Source: SAR324 cluster bacterium lautmerah10 (GTDB taxonomy: Bacteria > SAR324 > NAC60-12). From it: a stretch of 32,818 nt of DNA. The DNA is taken from contig LNZD02000011.1 of the NCBI GenBank assembly GCA_001469005.2, positions 1-32,818 on the forward strand, written 5' to 3'. This document shows, one piece after another, positions 8,886 through 18,089 of the stretch. The position numbers were made by a program, and so were the translations under genes. The notes under the pieces were generated by a model. The model was not told where the DNA came from. It did no database searches and saw nothing but the letters and a program-made list of their open reading frames with translations. How positions within the stretch are numbered: position 1 is the first letter of the stretch; each line of letters opens with the position of its first letter.

Positions 8886-10472
8886 ATGAGCCTTTCAGAA
8901 TCCTTCACCCCTGAGCAGAAGTCTCTGCTCGAATCCTACGTCACCAATACTGACCGCTCGGTTTTTGTTTTAACGAATCTGCCCGAAGTCATCAAGGGAG
9001 CCCTTTTTTCGCGATATTCGCGTTCCACTTTGGGACTGCGAAGTCTTTTGCTTAAAGAGTTCATCCTTTCCGAGGACGCAGAATTCAGTTCCATTCAGGG
9101 AAACTCAGGCCAGGCCTCAAACCGAAAAGGTTCGGAACTCGCGATCGAGCGTGCAAGAAAGTTTTATGATCGAATCCTTGACGGTTACGGTGACGATTCA
9201 ATCGGAGAGCTTGGAGGGGCGCATCTTGCGTTGGAAAACGTTTCGATGCTCGCCACCAAAGTTCTGGAAGACGCCAGGATCGGAGGATCTCCCCTTGAAA
9301 AATCCACCCGTTACGTAAGTTTCAGCGATAAAGACTCCGGACGTTATCGATATTACCGTGATCCGAAGTTGATGGATTCAGACCATGCAGAGCTTTATGT
9401 AAAGGCCTGTGACCATCTTTTTGACTGTTATGTCCGCTTGTGCGAACCGGTCTGGGAACATGTAAGGAAGCTTTTGCCACGGGAAGAGGGAACCAGCGAA
9501 GCGGCCTATGAACGCTCGGTCAAAGCCAGGGGTTATGATTTGATTCGTGGATTGCTGCCGGCTTCAACCCAGACGAATATGGGCATTTTTGGGAATGGCC
9601 GATTTTTCGAAACCCTGATCCGGAAATTGCACCTGGATCCGCTTGAAGAGAACCGCGACCTTGGTCAGGCAGCATTTGAGGAGCTTTCTAAAGTGATCCC
9701 TTCCTTCATCCGAAGGGCTGATCGCAACAACAACCGGTTTCAGGAGTTTGAGGATTACACGAATTTTAAGAATTCCTTAATGCAAACCTTCCACTCCAAA
9801 CAGATTTCCAACGAGCCAAATCCTCCCCAGGAGATGGATGTCCAGTTGATTGAATACGATCAGGATGCGGAAGATCGAATGCTGGCAGCTTTGTTATTTC
9901 CCTTCGGCCATGGGTCTTTGCAGGAATTCACAGAACAATTGAAGAACCTTCCGGATTCAGAAAAGAAACGTTTAATTCATGAATACGCAGAATTGAGGCA
10001 GAATCGCAGGCACAAGCCCGGGCGGGGAATTGAGATGCCATTCTATACCTTTGACATCGTCGGAGATTACGGAATCTATCGGGATCTCCAGCGTCACCGG
10101 ATGCTCACCCAGGAAAGACAACTGCTCTCCACGCGTTATGGTTTCGAAAAACCTGAAGAAATTGAGGAAGCCGGTTTGGGAGAGATTTATGATGAAGCCA
10201 TGTTTCAGGCTGCGGAAGCCTTTGACCAACTGCAAAAAGATTTTCCTTTCGAAGCACAGTATGTGGTACCAATGGGATATCGAATCCGTTGGTTTATGAA
10301 AATCAACCTCAGATCCCTGAGTTGGATGACAGAATTGAGAAGTGTTCCCCAAGGCCACACCGGGTATCGTAGAATTGCCCAGCAGATGTATTTGAGGGTC
10401 AGGGATGTCCATCCATTTCATTCATATTTTTTTCAACCCAAACGTTCAGAGGTATCATGCATGAAAACCTGA
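8886..10472 (+). CDS. Tandem ThyX-like protein (FAD-dependent thymidylate synthase superfamily)
   Basis: The 528-residue protein looks like two ThyX folds in a row; single-domain ThyX enzymes are about 220-250 residues. ThyX makes dTMP from dUMP using FAD and methylenetetrahydrofolate, with the motif RHRxxSxNxxSxR. The N-terminal half (about 1-290) keeps only the end of it, SPLEKSTRY at 135-143, with no RHR, then a LLPxxxxT-like stretch. The C-terminal half (about 300-528) keeps RHR at 403-405 but then reads [13 protein letters not shown], two residues too long and with Thr at the Ser position; it ends with the ThyX-like [12 protein letters not shown]. The two halves therefore keep different parts of the signature. 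The upp start overlaps its last 16 bp. Whether it makes dTMP is uncertain. Confidence 0.75.
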   Translation: MSLSESFTPEQKSLLESYVTNTDRSVFVLTNLPEVIKGALFSRYSRSTLGLRSLLLKEFILSEDAEFSSIQGNSGQASNRKGSELAIERARKFYDRILDGYGDDSIGELGGAHLALENVSMLATKVLEDARIGGSPLEKSTRYVSFSDKDSGRYRYYRDPKLMDSDHAELYVKACDHLFDCYVRLCEPVWEHVRKLLPREEGTSEAAYERSVKARGYDLIRGLLPASTQTNMGIFGNGRFFETLIRKLHLDPLEENRDLGQAAFEELSKVIPSFIRRADRNNNRFQEFEDYTNFKNSLMQTFHSKQISNEPNPPQEMDVQLIEYDQDAEDRMLAALLFPFGHGSLQEFTEQLKNLPDSEKKRLIHEYAELRQNRRHKPGRGIEMPFYTFDIVGDYGIYRDLQRHRMLTQERQLLSTRYGFEKPEEIEEAGLGEIYDEAMFQAAEAFDQLQKDFPFEAQYVVPMGYRIRWFMKINLRSLSWMTELRSVPQGHTGYRRIAQQMYLRVRDVHPFHSYFFQPKRSEVSCMKT

Positions 10473-11089
10473 CGATCATTGATCATCCCCTCGTCCAGCA
10501 TAAACTTTCCCTCATGCGTGACAAAGAAACTTCCACGCGGAGTTTCAGGATTCTCATCCGGGAAACCGGAACCCTTCTGGCCTATGAGGTAACCAAGGAT
10601 CTGCCCCTGATCACCAAGGAAATCGAAACACCCTTGATGAAAATGAATGCTCCGTTTTTGGAAGGGAAAAAACTATGCCTGGTTTCTATTCTTCGAGCCG
10701 GGAACGGACTGCTCGACGGTTTCCTCGATCTGGTTCCTTCTGCCAGAGTGGGGCACATTGGACTTTATCGTGATCCCGAGACCCTGGTGGCTGTGGAGTA
10801 TTACCTCAAACTTCCGGAACTGATCGACCAACGTCTGGTGATTGCCCTAGATCCGATGCTGGCGACAGGCCACTCCTCTGCGGCTGCAGTGACCCGCATC
10901 AAGGAAAATGGTGCTGCCAATATCCGTTTTGTCTGCTTGCTGGCTGCTCCGGAAGGGGTTGAGTATTTTAATAAAATCCATCCGGATGTGAAGATCTACA
11001 CTGCAGCACTTGATGACAAACTGAATGATCATGCCTACATCCTGCCCGGCCTGGGTGATGCCGGAGATCGGATTTTCGGCACCAAATAA
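10457..11089 (+). CDS. upp: Uracil phosphoribosyltransferase
   Basis: This salvage enzyme makes UMP from uracil and PRPP. It is 210 residues, as usual. The PRPP loop is [12 protein letters not shown] at 130-141. The C-terminal uracil-binding segment is [24 protein letters not shown] and [12 protein letters not shown] are also typical. It overlaps the ThyX-like gene by 16 bp in another frame, so the two pyrimidine genes are almost certainly one transcript. A terminator-like hairpin follows. Confidence 0.96.
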   Translation: MHENLTIIDHPLVQHKLSLMRDKETSTRSFRILIRETGTLLAYEVTKDLPLITKEIETPLMKMNAPFLEGKKLCLVSILRAGNGLLDGFLDLVPSARVGHIGLYRDPETLVAVEYYLKLPELIDQRLVIALDPMLATGHSSAAAVTRIKENGAANIRFVCLLAAPEGVEYFNKIHPDVKIYTAALDDKLNDHAYILPGLGDAGDRIFGTK

Positions 11090-11105
11090 AACTACCTTCC
11101 TGATT

Positions 11106-11163
11106 CTTCCGTAATCCGGTTATGTCTTGTTCTTTCTAGGATTACCACGGAAGTTTATTTTTT
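11106..11163 (+). terminator. Intrinsic terminator-like structure after upp
   Basis: CTTCCG-TAATCC at 11106-11117 pairs with GGATTA at 11139-11144 and CGGAAG at 11148-11153, a 12 bp stem with a 3-nt CCA bulge and a 21-nt loop. TTTATTTTTT follows at once (11154-11163). It separates the ThyX-like/upp unit from the cox locus. The long loop is unusual, but the stem plus T-run is convincing. Confidence 0.6.
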
Positions 11164-11247
11164 CAAATATTAAGAATTTACAAATTATCGAAATCAATGC
11201 GTCACTAGTGCACCATTTCCAGAAATTCTAATCAATAAGGAGAGCAC
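11164..11247 (+). promoter_or_regulatory. Leader region of the cox operon with ribosome site and small palindrome
   Basis: This AT-rich leader lies between the upp terminator and coxM and must hold the cox promoter if the terminator works. It contains an 8 bp palindrome, CACTAGTG, at 11203-11210 that could be an operator half, and the ribosome site AAGGAGAG at 11237-11244 just before the coxM ATG. TTTACA at 11177-11182 is a possible -35 box, but I find no convincing -10 at the right distance. Confidence 0.35.
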
Positions 11248-12123
11248 ATGATCCCACCTTCTTTTGAATATCTTACTCCATCAAATATTTCAGATGCAGT
11301 AGCTTTGCTGCAGAAGCATGGAGATGAAGCAAAGATTTTGGCAGGAGGTCACAGTTTGATTCCTGCAATGCGGTTGCGTTTGGCCGAACCGGGATACCTG
11401 ATCGACATCAGTGGTATCGGGGGTTTGGATTACATCCAAGAAGAATCCGGACAACTTAGGATTGGAGCCATGACCTGTGAGGCGGCTCTGGAAGAATCGG
11501 AGATTGTCCAAAGTAAATATCCCTTACTTTTGGATACGGCGAAAATGATTGCAGATCCTTCAGTACGAAACATGGCGACGGTTGGAGGAAATCTGGCCCA
11601 TGGGGATCCTGCCAATGATCATCCGGCCACCATGTTGGCATTAAGGGCTTCAGTTGTTGCGGAAGGTCCGAATGGAACCCGGGAAATCAAAATTGATGAT
11701 TTCTTTCCGGATTTTTTTACCACTGCTCTGGCCGAGGATGAAATTCTAACCGAAATCCGGATCCCTTCTCCTCCTTCCGCAAGCGGAGGAGCCTACTTGA
11801 AGATTGAGAGAAAGGTCGGTGATTATGCAGCAGCAGCCGTTGCTTGTCAGTTGAATATCGATTCCAGTGGATCGATCGAAAATATTGGATTGGGGCTTAC
11901 CAACGTTGGTTCTACCCCGATCCGAGCTTCAAGCGCAGAAGAATTATTAAAGGGGAAAAAACCTGATGAAAACATGCTTGCCGAGGCAGGGCGCCTTGCA
12001 GCAGCAGATTCTGAACCGATGGAAGATCTCAGAGGAAGTGCGGAATATAAAAGAGCACTCGTTAATGAGTTGACCCAACGGGCCATCAAACTTTCACTTC
12101 AACGTGCTGAAGGGAGCCGCTGA
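11248..12123 (+). CDS. coxM: Aerobic CO dehydrogenase medium (FAD) subunit
   Basis: This is the flavoprotein subunit of the (LMS)2 molybdenum-copper CO dehydrogenase; it takes electrons from the CoxS iron-sulfur clusters and passes them to the respiratory chain. It is 291 residues. The two FAD pyrophosphate motifs are [15 protein letters not shown] (31-45) and [19 protein letters not shown] (111-129); the latter is characteristic of CoxM. It opens the cluster in canonical M-S-L order, with a good AAGGAGAG ribosome site. CoxS starts 2 bp after its stop. Confidence 0.95.
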   Translation: MIPPSFEYLTPSNISDAVALLQKHGDEAKILAGGHSLIPAMRLRLAEPGYLIDISGIGGLDYIQEESGQLRIGAMTCEAALEESEIVQSKYPLLLDTAKMIADPSVRNMATVGGNLAHGDPANDHPATMLALRASVVAEGPNGTREIKIDDFFPDFFTTALAEDEILTEIRIPSPPSASGGAYLKIERKVGDYAAAAVACQLNIDSSGSIENIGLGLTNVGSTPIRASSAEELLKGKKPDENMLAEAGRLAAADSEPMEDLRGSAEYKRALVNELTQRAIKLSLQRAEGSR

Positions 12124-12125
12124 TC

Positions 12126-12608
12126 ATGTCAAAACATACTGTTAGCATTGATATCAATGGAACGACTGTTACCAAAGAGGTCGATTCAAGAATGTTGCTG
12201 GTTCATTTCATCCGTGAAGAATTGCAAATGACCGGTACCCATATCGGCTGTGATACTTCAAGTTGTGGAGCCTGCACTATCCTGATGAACGGTCGCTCAG
12301 TGAAATCCTGTACCCTTTACACGGTCCAGGCGAATGGTAAATCGGTGAAAACCATTGAAGGAATGGAAGAAGGAGGCGCACTTCATCCTCTCCAGGAAGG
12401 ATTCCATGAGGAGCATGGTCTTCAGTGCGGGTTCTGTACCCCGGGTATGATCATGAGAGCAGCGGAACTGCTGGAGAAAAATCCGAATCCCAGTGAAGAA
12501 GAAATCCGCTGGGGAATCTCGGGCAATCTATGCCGCTGTACTGGTTATGTGAACATCGTCAAAGCCATTCAGTATGCTGCTGAAAAAATGCAAAAGGAGG
12601 CTGCATGA
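12126..12608 (+). CDS. coxS: Aerobic CO dehydrogenase small (2x 2Fe-2S) subunit
   Basis: This is the 160-residue electron-transfer subunit. The N-terminal plant-ferredoxin-like cluster uses C42, C47, C50 and C62. The C-terminal helical domain cluster uses C101, C104, C136 and C138 ([10 protein letters not shown] and NLCRCTGY). It is typical of the xanthine oxidase family. Its end carries the AAAGGAGG ribosome site of coxL and overlaps the coxL start by 4 bp. Confidence 0.97.
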   Translation: MSKHTVSIDINGTTVTKEVDSRMLLVHFIREELQMTGTHIGCDTSSCGACTILMNGRSVKSCTLYTVQANGKSVKTIEGMEEGGALHPLQEGFHEEHGLQCGFCTPGMIMRAAELLEKNPNPSEEEIRWGISGNLCRCTGYVNIVKAIQYAAEKMQKEAA

Positions 12609-14974
12609 GTGAATTAAAAACAACCCCGGAAGTGTGTGGAATGGGCCATAGTATGAAACGCAAGGAAGACGCGCGTTTCTTACGGGGTCAGGGAAAATAC
12701 ACGGATGATGTGGTGCTTCCAGGGATGCTTCACATGGACATTGTTCGCAGTCCCTATGCTTACGCCAAAATCAAAAGCATCAATACCGATGCGGCCATGG
12801 CCATTCCTGGGGTCCATGCGGTGATTACCGGGGATGTTCTTAAGCAATACAATTTACATTGGATGCCGACCCTGATGTCGGACACCCAGATGGTTCTTCC
12901 AACGGATACGGTGATGTACCAATCCCAGGAGGTCGCCGCAGTGATTGCGGATGACCGATACATAGCCGCGGATGCCGTAGAAGCGGTGGAAGTGGAATAT
13001 GAACCGATGCAGGCGGTTGTGGACCCATTTAAGTCTATGCAGTCGGATGCACCGGTACTCCGAACCGACAAGGAAGGAAAAACCGACAACCATATTTGGC
13101 ACTGGGAAACCGGGGACAAAGATTCAACCGAGAAGGCTTTCCAAAATGCCGATGTTGTGGTGAAGGAAAATGTATATCTTCCGCGAATCCATGTTGCCTC
13201 CATTGAGACCTGCGGATGCGTCGCTTCATTTGAACCGGCTGAGGGAAAACTGACGGTTTATATGACGACCCAGGCACCCCACGCAATTCGCACGGTAGTC
13301 GCTCTGGTTGCTGGACATGTAGGCCTTTCGGAAGAGAAAATCCGTATTATTTCCCCTGACATCGGTGGTGGTTTCGGCGGGAAGGTCCCAGTGTATCCTG
13401 GTTACGTGATTGCGATTGCTGCCTCTGTGGTAATCGGAAAGCCTGTCAAATGGGTCGAGGATCGATCTGAAAACCTGCAGGCCGATTCCTTTGCAAGGGA
13501 CTATCACATGAGTGTCGAGCTGGCATCCTCCAGTAGTGGGAAAATGGAAGCTCTGAGAATCAAAACGGTTGCGGATCACGGGTATACCGATGCTGCCGCA
13601 AATCCTTCCAAGTATCCTGCAGGGATGTTCTCAATCTGCACAGGTTCCTATGACATCAAAAATGCGTTCACGGAAATGGACGCGTATTACACAAACAAGC
13701 CACCTGGTGGTGTTGCATACCGTTGTTCTTTCAGAGTCACTGAGGCAATCCACGCAATTGAAAGAATAGTTGATGTGCTGGCACAGAAATTAGATCGGGA
13801 TCCGGCAGATTTGCGAATGCAGAATTTTATTCAGCCTGAGGCATTCCCTTATCAGTCAGCTTTGGGCTGGGAATACGATAGTGGTGATTATCCTAGGGCT
13901 CTCAAGCTGGCCATGGATACGATCGGCTATGATGACTTAAGAAAGGAACAGGCCGAAAAACGAGCCAAAGGTGAATTGATGGGAATCGGTTTATCCACTT
14001 TTACTGAAGTCGTAGGAGCAGGACCTTCCAAGGATTTCGATATTCTGGGAATCAAGATGTTCGACAGCTGTGAGTTGCGAATCCATCCCACTGGCAAGGC
14101 GATTGCCCGTTTCGGGACCAAATCGCAGGGCCAGGGGCACGAAACAACCTACGCCCAGATCCTTGCTGAAGAATTGGGAATTCCTGCTGCTCATATCCAG
14201 ATCGAGGAAGGTGACACCGATACGGCTCCGTACGGATTGGGAACCTACGCCAGTCGGAGTACTCCGACTGCAGGAGCTGCGGCTGCAAAAGCGGCACACA
14301 AGGTCCGGGATAAGGCAAGAAAGATAGCTGCTCACTTGCTCGAAGTCAGTGAAGAAGACCTCGAGTGGGAAGTTGGCAAATTCTACGTTAAAGGTTCTCC
14401 GGAACAATCGAAGACAATCCAGGACATTGCCTTTGCCGCCTATACCAATCATCCCCAGGGATTGGAGGCAGGTTTGGAGGCAACCCATTACTATGATCCT
14501 CCCAATCTGACCTTTCCTTTCGGTTCCTACATTTGTGTGGTAGACATCGATCCAAAAACAGCCGAAATTAAAGTTAGGAGATTTGTCGCCATTGATGATT
14601 GCGGGAACATCATCAACCCGATGATTGTCGAAGGTCAAATCCATGGCGGATTGACCCAAGGGCTTGCACCAGCGATGTATGAAGAACTGATTTACGATGA
14701 GGACGGAAATATCCTCAACGGAAACTTCATGGATTATCTCCTTCCTACTGCAGTAGAAACTCCAAACTGGGAGACCGATAGAACGGTGACTCCATCACCA
14801 CACCATCCTCTAGGTGCCAAAGGCGTCGCAGAGTCTCCAACGGTAGGAGCGCCGCCGGCCATTGCCAATGCTGTGGTTGATGCACTATCCCATCTTGGGG
14901 TGGAAAATATGGACATTCCCATCACACCCTATAAAGTCTGGCAAGTACTCAAAGAAAAAGGGGCAGTTGCCTGA
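12605..14974 (+). CDS. coxL: Aerobic CO dehydrogenase large catalytic subunit, form I
   Basis: This 789-residue molybdenum subunit oxidises CO + H2O to CO2 at a Cu-S-Mo site. The form I signature AYRCSFR is at 371-377; C374 corresponds to the copper-binding Cys388 of Oligotropha. Form II enzymes have AYRGAGR instead, so this one should be a genuine CO oxidiser. Other cofactor segments are DIGGGFGGK near 259 and the C-terminal [12 protein letters not shown], which holds the Glu near molybdenum. Length matches form I (about 800). The start overlaps coxS. A hairpin follows the stop, before the accessory genes. Confidence 0.97.
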   Translation: MSELKTTPEVCGMGHSMKRKEDARFLRGQGKYTDDVVLPGMLHMDIVRSPYAYAKIKSINTDAAMAIPGVHAVITGDVLKQYNLHWMPTLMSDTQMVLPTDTVMYQSQEVAAVIADDRYIAADAVEAVEVEYEPMQAVVDPFKSMQSDAPVLRTDKEGKTDNHIWHWETGDKDSTEKAFQNADVVVKENVYLPRIHVASIETCGCVASFEPAEGKLTVYMTTQAPHAIRTVVALVAGHVGLSEEKIRIISPDIGGGFGGKVPVYPGYVIAIAASVVIGKPVKWVEDRSENLQADSFARDYHMSVELASSSSGKMEALRIKTVADHGYTDAAANPSKYPAGMFSICTGSYDIKNAFTEMDAYYTNKPPGGVAYRCSFRVTEAIHAIERIVDVLAQKLDRDPADLRMQNFIQPEAFPYQSALGWEYDSGDYPRALKLAMDTIGYDDLRKEQAEKRAKGELMGIGLSTFTEVVGAGPSKDFDILGIKMFDSCELRIHPTGKAIARFGTKSQGQGHETTYAQILAEELGIPAAHIQIEEGDTDTAPYGLGTYASRSTPTAGAAAAKAAHKVRDKARKIAAHLLEVSEEDLEWEVGKFYVKGSPEQSKTIQDIAFAAYTNHPQGLEAGLEATHYYDPPNLTFPFGSYICVVDIDPKTAEIKVRRFVAIDDCGNIINPMIVEGQIHGGLTQGLAPAMYEELIYDEDGNILNGNFMDYLLPTAVETPNWETDRTVTPSPHHPLGAKGVAESPTVGAPPAIANAVVDALSHLGVENMDIPITPYKVWQVLKEKGAVA

Positions 14975-14983
14975 TGGTGAAAT

Positions 14984-15008
14984 TTCCGGAGTCTAAAGGA
15001 CTCCGGAA
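14984..15008 (+). terminator. Strong hairpin after coxL (attenuator or processing site)
   Basis: TTCCGGAGTC at 14984-14993 and GACTCCGGAA at 14999-15008 form a perfect 10 bp stem with a 5-nt loop (TAAAG). Only a short, interrupted T-rich stretch follows (TCTTTCATATCTCTC), so termination is probably partial. It would leave CoxMSL transcripts more abundant or stable than the downstream maturation genes. Confidence 0.55.
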
Positions 15009-15052
15009 TCTTTCATATCTCTCATTATATTTTCATTTACGAATCCCTGCTC

Positions 15053-16012
15053 ATGCTCGAGGATTTTTTTATTGAGTTTCTGAAGCTCAAAAATGCACGT
15101 GAAACCTTTGCCACGGCAATGGTGGTTCAGCATGGAACACCGATTTCAGGCAAAACCGGTGACAAGGCCATCATTCGTTCAGATGGAAGTATTCATGGCT
15201 GGATTGGAGGAGGTTGCACTCATCCGATAGTCATTGAAGAAGCCCTTGCTCTGATGGCATCAGGAAAGTCGAGATTGATCAACATTGATCCGGAAACGAA
15301 ATCAGCAGAGGGAGCGGAAGTCAAACATTTTCAGATGACCTGTCACAGTGGAGGATCTTTGAGTGTCTACATTGAACCGGTATTTCCCAAACCCCTGATC
15401 GTGGTTTTAGGGGATTCACCCGTGGGCCAGAGTTTGCTGAAACTGGCAGCGAATTTGGATTATGAGACCCTGTGGCTTACAGAAAACCGATCCACTGATC
15501 AGCATGAAGAGGGAAAAAGGATTGCCAATGGTTTTGACCTCGAATCATTCAATCTGGAAGATCCATCTTTTCTCGTAGTCTGTACACAGGGAGAAGGAGA
15601 TTTGGAAGCGTTACAGGCTGCATTCAGCAGATCCGTTTCGTACCGGGCTTTTGTAGGCAGTCACAAAAAAATGGAGGCGCTCAAAAAAGAACTTTCGGAG
15701 GAGGGTGTCTGTTCCGGAAAACTTGGAAAGCTGCACAATCCCGCGGGGCTCGACATCAATGCGAGAACACCTTCGGAAATCGCTCTCAGTATTCTGGCCG
15801 AAATCGTGCAGCAACTGCGAAGTGAGACAGAAAAACCTACAGTGACGGCAACTGAAACCGAAAAAGCCATCGATCCGGTTTGTGGAATGGAGGTTCGAGT
15901 TGAAGATGCACGTTATGTCAGTCTGTTAGAAGGAAAGCATTTCTATTTTTGCTGCAGCGGATGTAAAACCAAATTCGAAAAAGCCCCTCAAAATTTTATG
16001 GTTGCCGGTTGA
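15053..16012 (+). CDS. XdhC/CoxI-type maturation protein fused to a C-terminal YHS domain
   Basis: This 319-residue protein has three parts. Residues 1-110 form an XdhC/CoxI N-domain with GWIGGGC (49-55) and C97 in MTCHSGGSLSVYIEP; the usual CGG is altered to CHSGG. Residues 114-255 form a Rossmann-like XdhC C-domain ending in LHNPAGLDINARTPSEIALSI. After a Thr/Glu linker (257-270), residues 272-315 form a YHS domain, IDPVCGMEV ... FYFCCSGCKTKFEKAP, with C277, C300, C301 and C304. XdhC proteins bind and present the molybdenum cofactor; YHS domains bind metals. Given the neighbouring coxMSL, a role in maturing the Cu-S-Mo site is inferred. There is no obvious ribosome site at this ATG. Confidence 0.8.
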   Translation: MLEDFFIEFLKLKNARETFATAMVVQHGTPISGKTGDKAIIRSDGSIHGWIGGGCTHPIVIEEALALMASGKSRLINIDPETKSAEGAEVKHFQMTCHSGGSLSVYIEPVFPKPLIVVLGDSPVGQSLLKLAANLDYETLWLTENRSTDQHEEGKRIANGFDLESFNLEDPSFLVVCTQGEGDLEALQAAFSRSVSYRAFVGSHKKMEALKKELSEEGVCSGKLGKLHNPAGLDINARTPSEIALSILAEIVQQLRSETEKPTVTATETEKAIDPVCGMEVRVEDARYVSLLEGKHFYFCCSGCKTKFEKAPQNFMVAG

Positions 16013-16107
16013 TTACCTGATTGTTCAGAAAGTATTGCTCCGGATATGGAAGCCTAAATCTGAAACTCCTTTGAATATTTTAATCAAAACCCTTATCAAA
16101 TAAACTT

Positions 16108-16659
16108 ATGGAAGTTAAAGCAGATAAAGAACTTCAACTGAAGCAGGATCCGCAAATGGTGTGGAAAGTGATGACGGATCCGGCACTGATGGTGGTTTCA
16201 GTCCCTGGTGCAGAGTTGACCGAAACGCTGGATGAACGTAACTTTAAAGGTAAAATCGGAATCAAAATTGGCCCGGTTACCGCAAAGTTCAATGGCGAAG
16301 CCAGCTTTACCAAAATGGAGGAATCGAATTACGAGCTCACTTTGGAAGGTAAAGGTTCAGATGCCGGAGGCAAGGGCGGTGCAAATATGACGATGAATAT
16401 TCTGCTTTCAGAAATTGAAGGCGGCGGGACCTTGATGAAAAGCAGCATGGCCCTATCCATCACAGGAAAACTGGCCCAATTTGGGTCGAGGATGATTGTG
16501 GCGGTCAATAACAAAATGTTTGACCAGTGGGCAAAAAACTTCACTTCGCTTCTGGATCAGGGAAGTGAAGCGGCAGAAAAGATGGCAGACGGGGATGCTC
16601 AGGCACTGGACGGTGGATCTTTGGCCTGGACAGCCGTCAAGGGACTATTTAAGGGATAA
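16108..16659 (+). CDS. coxG: CoxG-type SRPBCC protein
   Basis: This 183-residue protein resembles CO dehydrogenase subunit G: VPGAELTETLDERNFKGKIGIKIGPVTAKFNGEA is typical, followed by GSDAGGKGGA and a C-terminal GSRMI-to-end helix. CoxG proteins accompany cox clusters and have been linked to anchoring CO dehydrogenase at the membrane; they are not part of the catalytic core. The last 40 residues (after about 145) are a less conserved tail. The gap before it (95 bp) holds a weak TTGAAT / 17 bp / TATCAA pair at 16071-16099. Its stop is 9 bp before the proposed start of the next gene, in the same frame. Confidence 0.85.
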   Translation: MEVKADKELQLKQDPQMVWKVMTDPALMVVSVPGAELTETLDERNFKGKIGIKIGPVTAKFNGEASFTKMEESNYELTLEGKGSDAGGKGGANMTMNILLSEIEGGGTLMKSSMALSITGKLAQFGSRMIVAVNNKMFDQWAKNFTSLLDQGSEAAEKMADGDAQALDGGSLAWTAVKGLFKG

Positions 16660-16668
16660 AAGGCCTCT

Positions 16669-17277
16669 CTGAAATCTCAGGCAAACGTTTCAATCATCGT
16701 TCTGGCTGCAGGTAGTTCCCGCAGGATGGGAGAGACAAACAAACTGCTTCTTCCCTGGAAAATATCCAGCATCATCAGAAATTCCGTAGAAACATGCATC
16801 CAAAGTGACACACATGAAGTGATAGTGGTTTTGGGACATCAGTCCGCCGAGATCAGAAACGAACTCAATCCACTGGAAGTATGTTTTGTTGAGAATCCTT
16901 CATTTGAGTCAGGGATGCTTTCCTCGATTCAGGCTGCCATTCCGAAAGTTTCATCAAAATCGGCGGGTTGGATGGTCTTTTTGGGAGACCAGCCCAAAAT
17001 TCCTCAGAACCTCGTGAATCACCTGATCGAGCAATTCCAAAAACATTATAAAGCTGAAAAGGATTTGATCGTACTCCCCGTCTGTGCTGGGATTCGAAGA
17101 AATCCTGTGATCTTTTCCAGGTCTTTCAACAAGAGAATGATGGCTCATCAGGGAGAGGGAGGAAAAGCGATGATTGATGCACATCAGGATTCCCTGCTGG
17201 AAGTCGAAGTCGAGGATGTTACTCTTTTTGAAGATATTGATACCGAAGAAGATTATGATTTGCTGAAGCCGAATTAG
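16669..17277 (+). CDS. MocA-type molybdenum cofactor cytidylyltransferase, CTG start
   Basis: This is a nucleotidyltransferase of the MobA/MocA family. The CTP-binding loop reads IIVLAAGSSRRMGETNKLLLPW. The first ATG in the frame (16726) is inside this loop and would delete LAAGSSRR, so the start must be upstream. CTG at 16669 follows AAAAGG (16658-16663) by 5 bp and gives 202 residues. No ATG, GTG or TTG exists between the coxG stop and the loop. Later family features are GHQSAEI, ENPSFESGMLSSIQ, FLGDQPKIP and EDIDTEEDY. CoxL uses molybdopterin-cytosine dinucleotide, so a CTP-specific enzyme fits the context. Confidence 0.85.
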   Translation: MKSQANVSIIVLAAGSSRRMGETNKLLLPWKISSIIRNSVETCIQSDTHEVIVVLGHQSAEIRNELNPLEVCFVENPSFESGMLSSIQAAIPKVSSKSAGWMVFLGDQPKIPQNLVNHLIEQFQKHYKAEKDLIVLPVCAGIRRNPVIFSRSFNKRMMAHQGEGGKAMIDAHQDSLLEVEVEDVTLFEDIDTEEDYDLLKPN

Positions 17278-17282
17278 GAATC

Positions 17283-18089
17283 ATGTCCACAGAATTTTTT
17301 GAAAAACTGAATCTGCTCAATACTCAGGAAGTTCCCTTTGCAGTTGCTACTGTTATTCGAATCACGGGATCCGTCTCGGCGAAGCCTGGTGCAAAGTCCA
17401 TTCTCGATTCTGAAGGGAATACCCTTTATGGATGGGTCGGAGGAGGCTGTGCTGAAGAAGCCGTCAGGGATGCTGCAATGGATTCCCTCAAAGATGGGCA
17501 GACACGTATCGTCCCCCTGGATTTGGATGATGAAGTGCTTGGAGTGGGAATGCCGTGCGGGGGTACGATGGATGTTTATGTCGAACCCTATCTACCTCGA
17601 CCGGAGCTTCACCTTATTGGACATGGCCGGATTGCAGAAGTCTTGGCAGAACTCGCCCATTTGATGCATTTCATGGTCACGGTGAATGATCCTGCAGCGG
17701 TTCGTGAGCGGTTCCCGAAGGCTGACCGACTCATCAATAGTGATCCCGATTTTAAACAGCTCGAAGTCGGCCCCAACACCTTTGTCGTGGTTGTCACCCA
17801 GCATAAGGGAGATCAGCATTCGATCAAAAAAGCTCTGGAGGGAAATGGACCTTACATCGGTTTGGTGGCCAGTACCAAACGTTCCAAACTGGTGTTTCAA
17901 TACCTGCTTGATGAAGGAGTCGCCAAGTCCGAATTGAAACGGGTGCACTCACCCGCCGGTTTGGATTTTGGCGGAACGACTCCTGAAGAGATCGCCCTCA
18001 GCATCATCGCAGAAATGGTATCCATCCGTCGGGGAGGGACCGGTAGCACGATGATGGAGATCAAACAGGTGAATCCGGATGCTGTCTGA
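17283..18089 (+). CDS. coxI: XdhC/CoxI family molybdoenzyme maturation protein
   Basis: This 268-residue protein has both standard XdhC domains. The N-domain has GWVGGGCAEEAV (C56) and MPCGGTMDVYVEP (C92); the C-domain has a Rossmann-like LIGHGRIAEVLAELA at 111-125 and ends HSPAGLDFGGTTPEEIALSI. Unlike the YHS-fused paralogue at 15053, its PCGG motif is canonical. XdhC-type chaperones bind the molybdenum cofactor and protect it during sulfuration before insertion. Oligotropha has two such genes (coxF, coxI); which one this matches is not certain. The gene starts 5 bp after the cytidylyltransferase, and its end overlaps sufS by 11 bp. Confidence 0.85.
   Translation: MSTEFFEKLNLLNTQEVPFAVATVIRITGSVSAKPGAKSILDSEGNTLYGWVGGGCAEEAVRDAAMDSLKDGQTRIVPLDLDDEVLGVGMPCGGTMDVYVEPYLPRPELHLIGHGRIAEVLAELAHLMHFMVTVNDPAAVRERFPKADRLINSDPDFKQLEVGPNTFVVVVTQHKGDQHSIKKALEGNGPYIGLVASTKRSKLVFQYLLDEGVAKSELKRVHSPAGLDFGGTTPEEIALSIIAEMVSIRRGGTGSTMMEIKQVNPDAV

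Noticed and set aside
11090..11247. Molybdenum cofactor riboswitch upstream of coxM
   Set aside because: The first half is taken up by a terminator-like stem, and the remaining 84 bp is AT-rich with no multi-stem architecture that I can see.
13991..14659. Minus-strand open frame of 222 codons inside coxL
   Set aside because: It is antisense to a well-conserved part of CoxL with no recognisable domain.
12605..14974. Form II CoxL or xanthine dehydrogenase large subunit
   Set aside because: The active-site loop is AYRCSFR, with the copper cysteine, not AYRGAGR, and the gene is accompanied by coxM, coxS and coxG.
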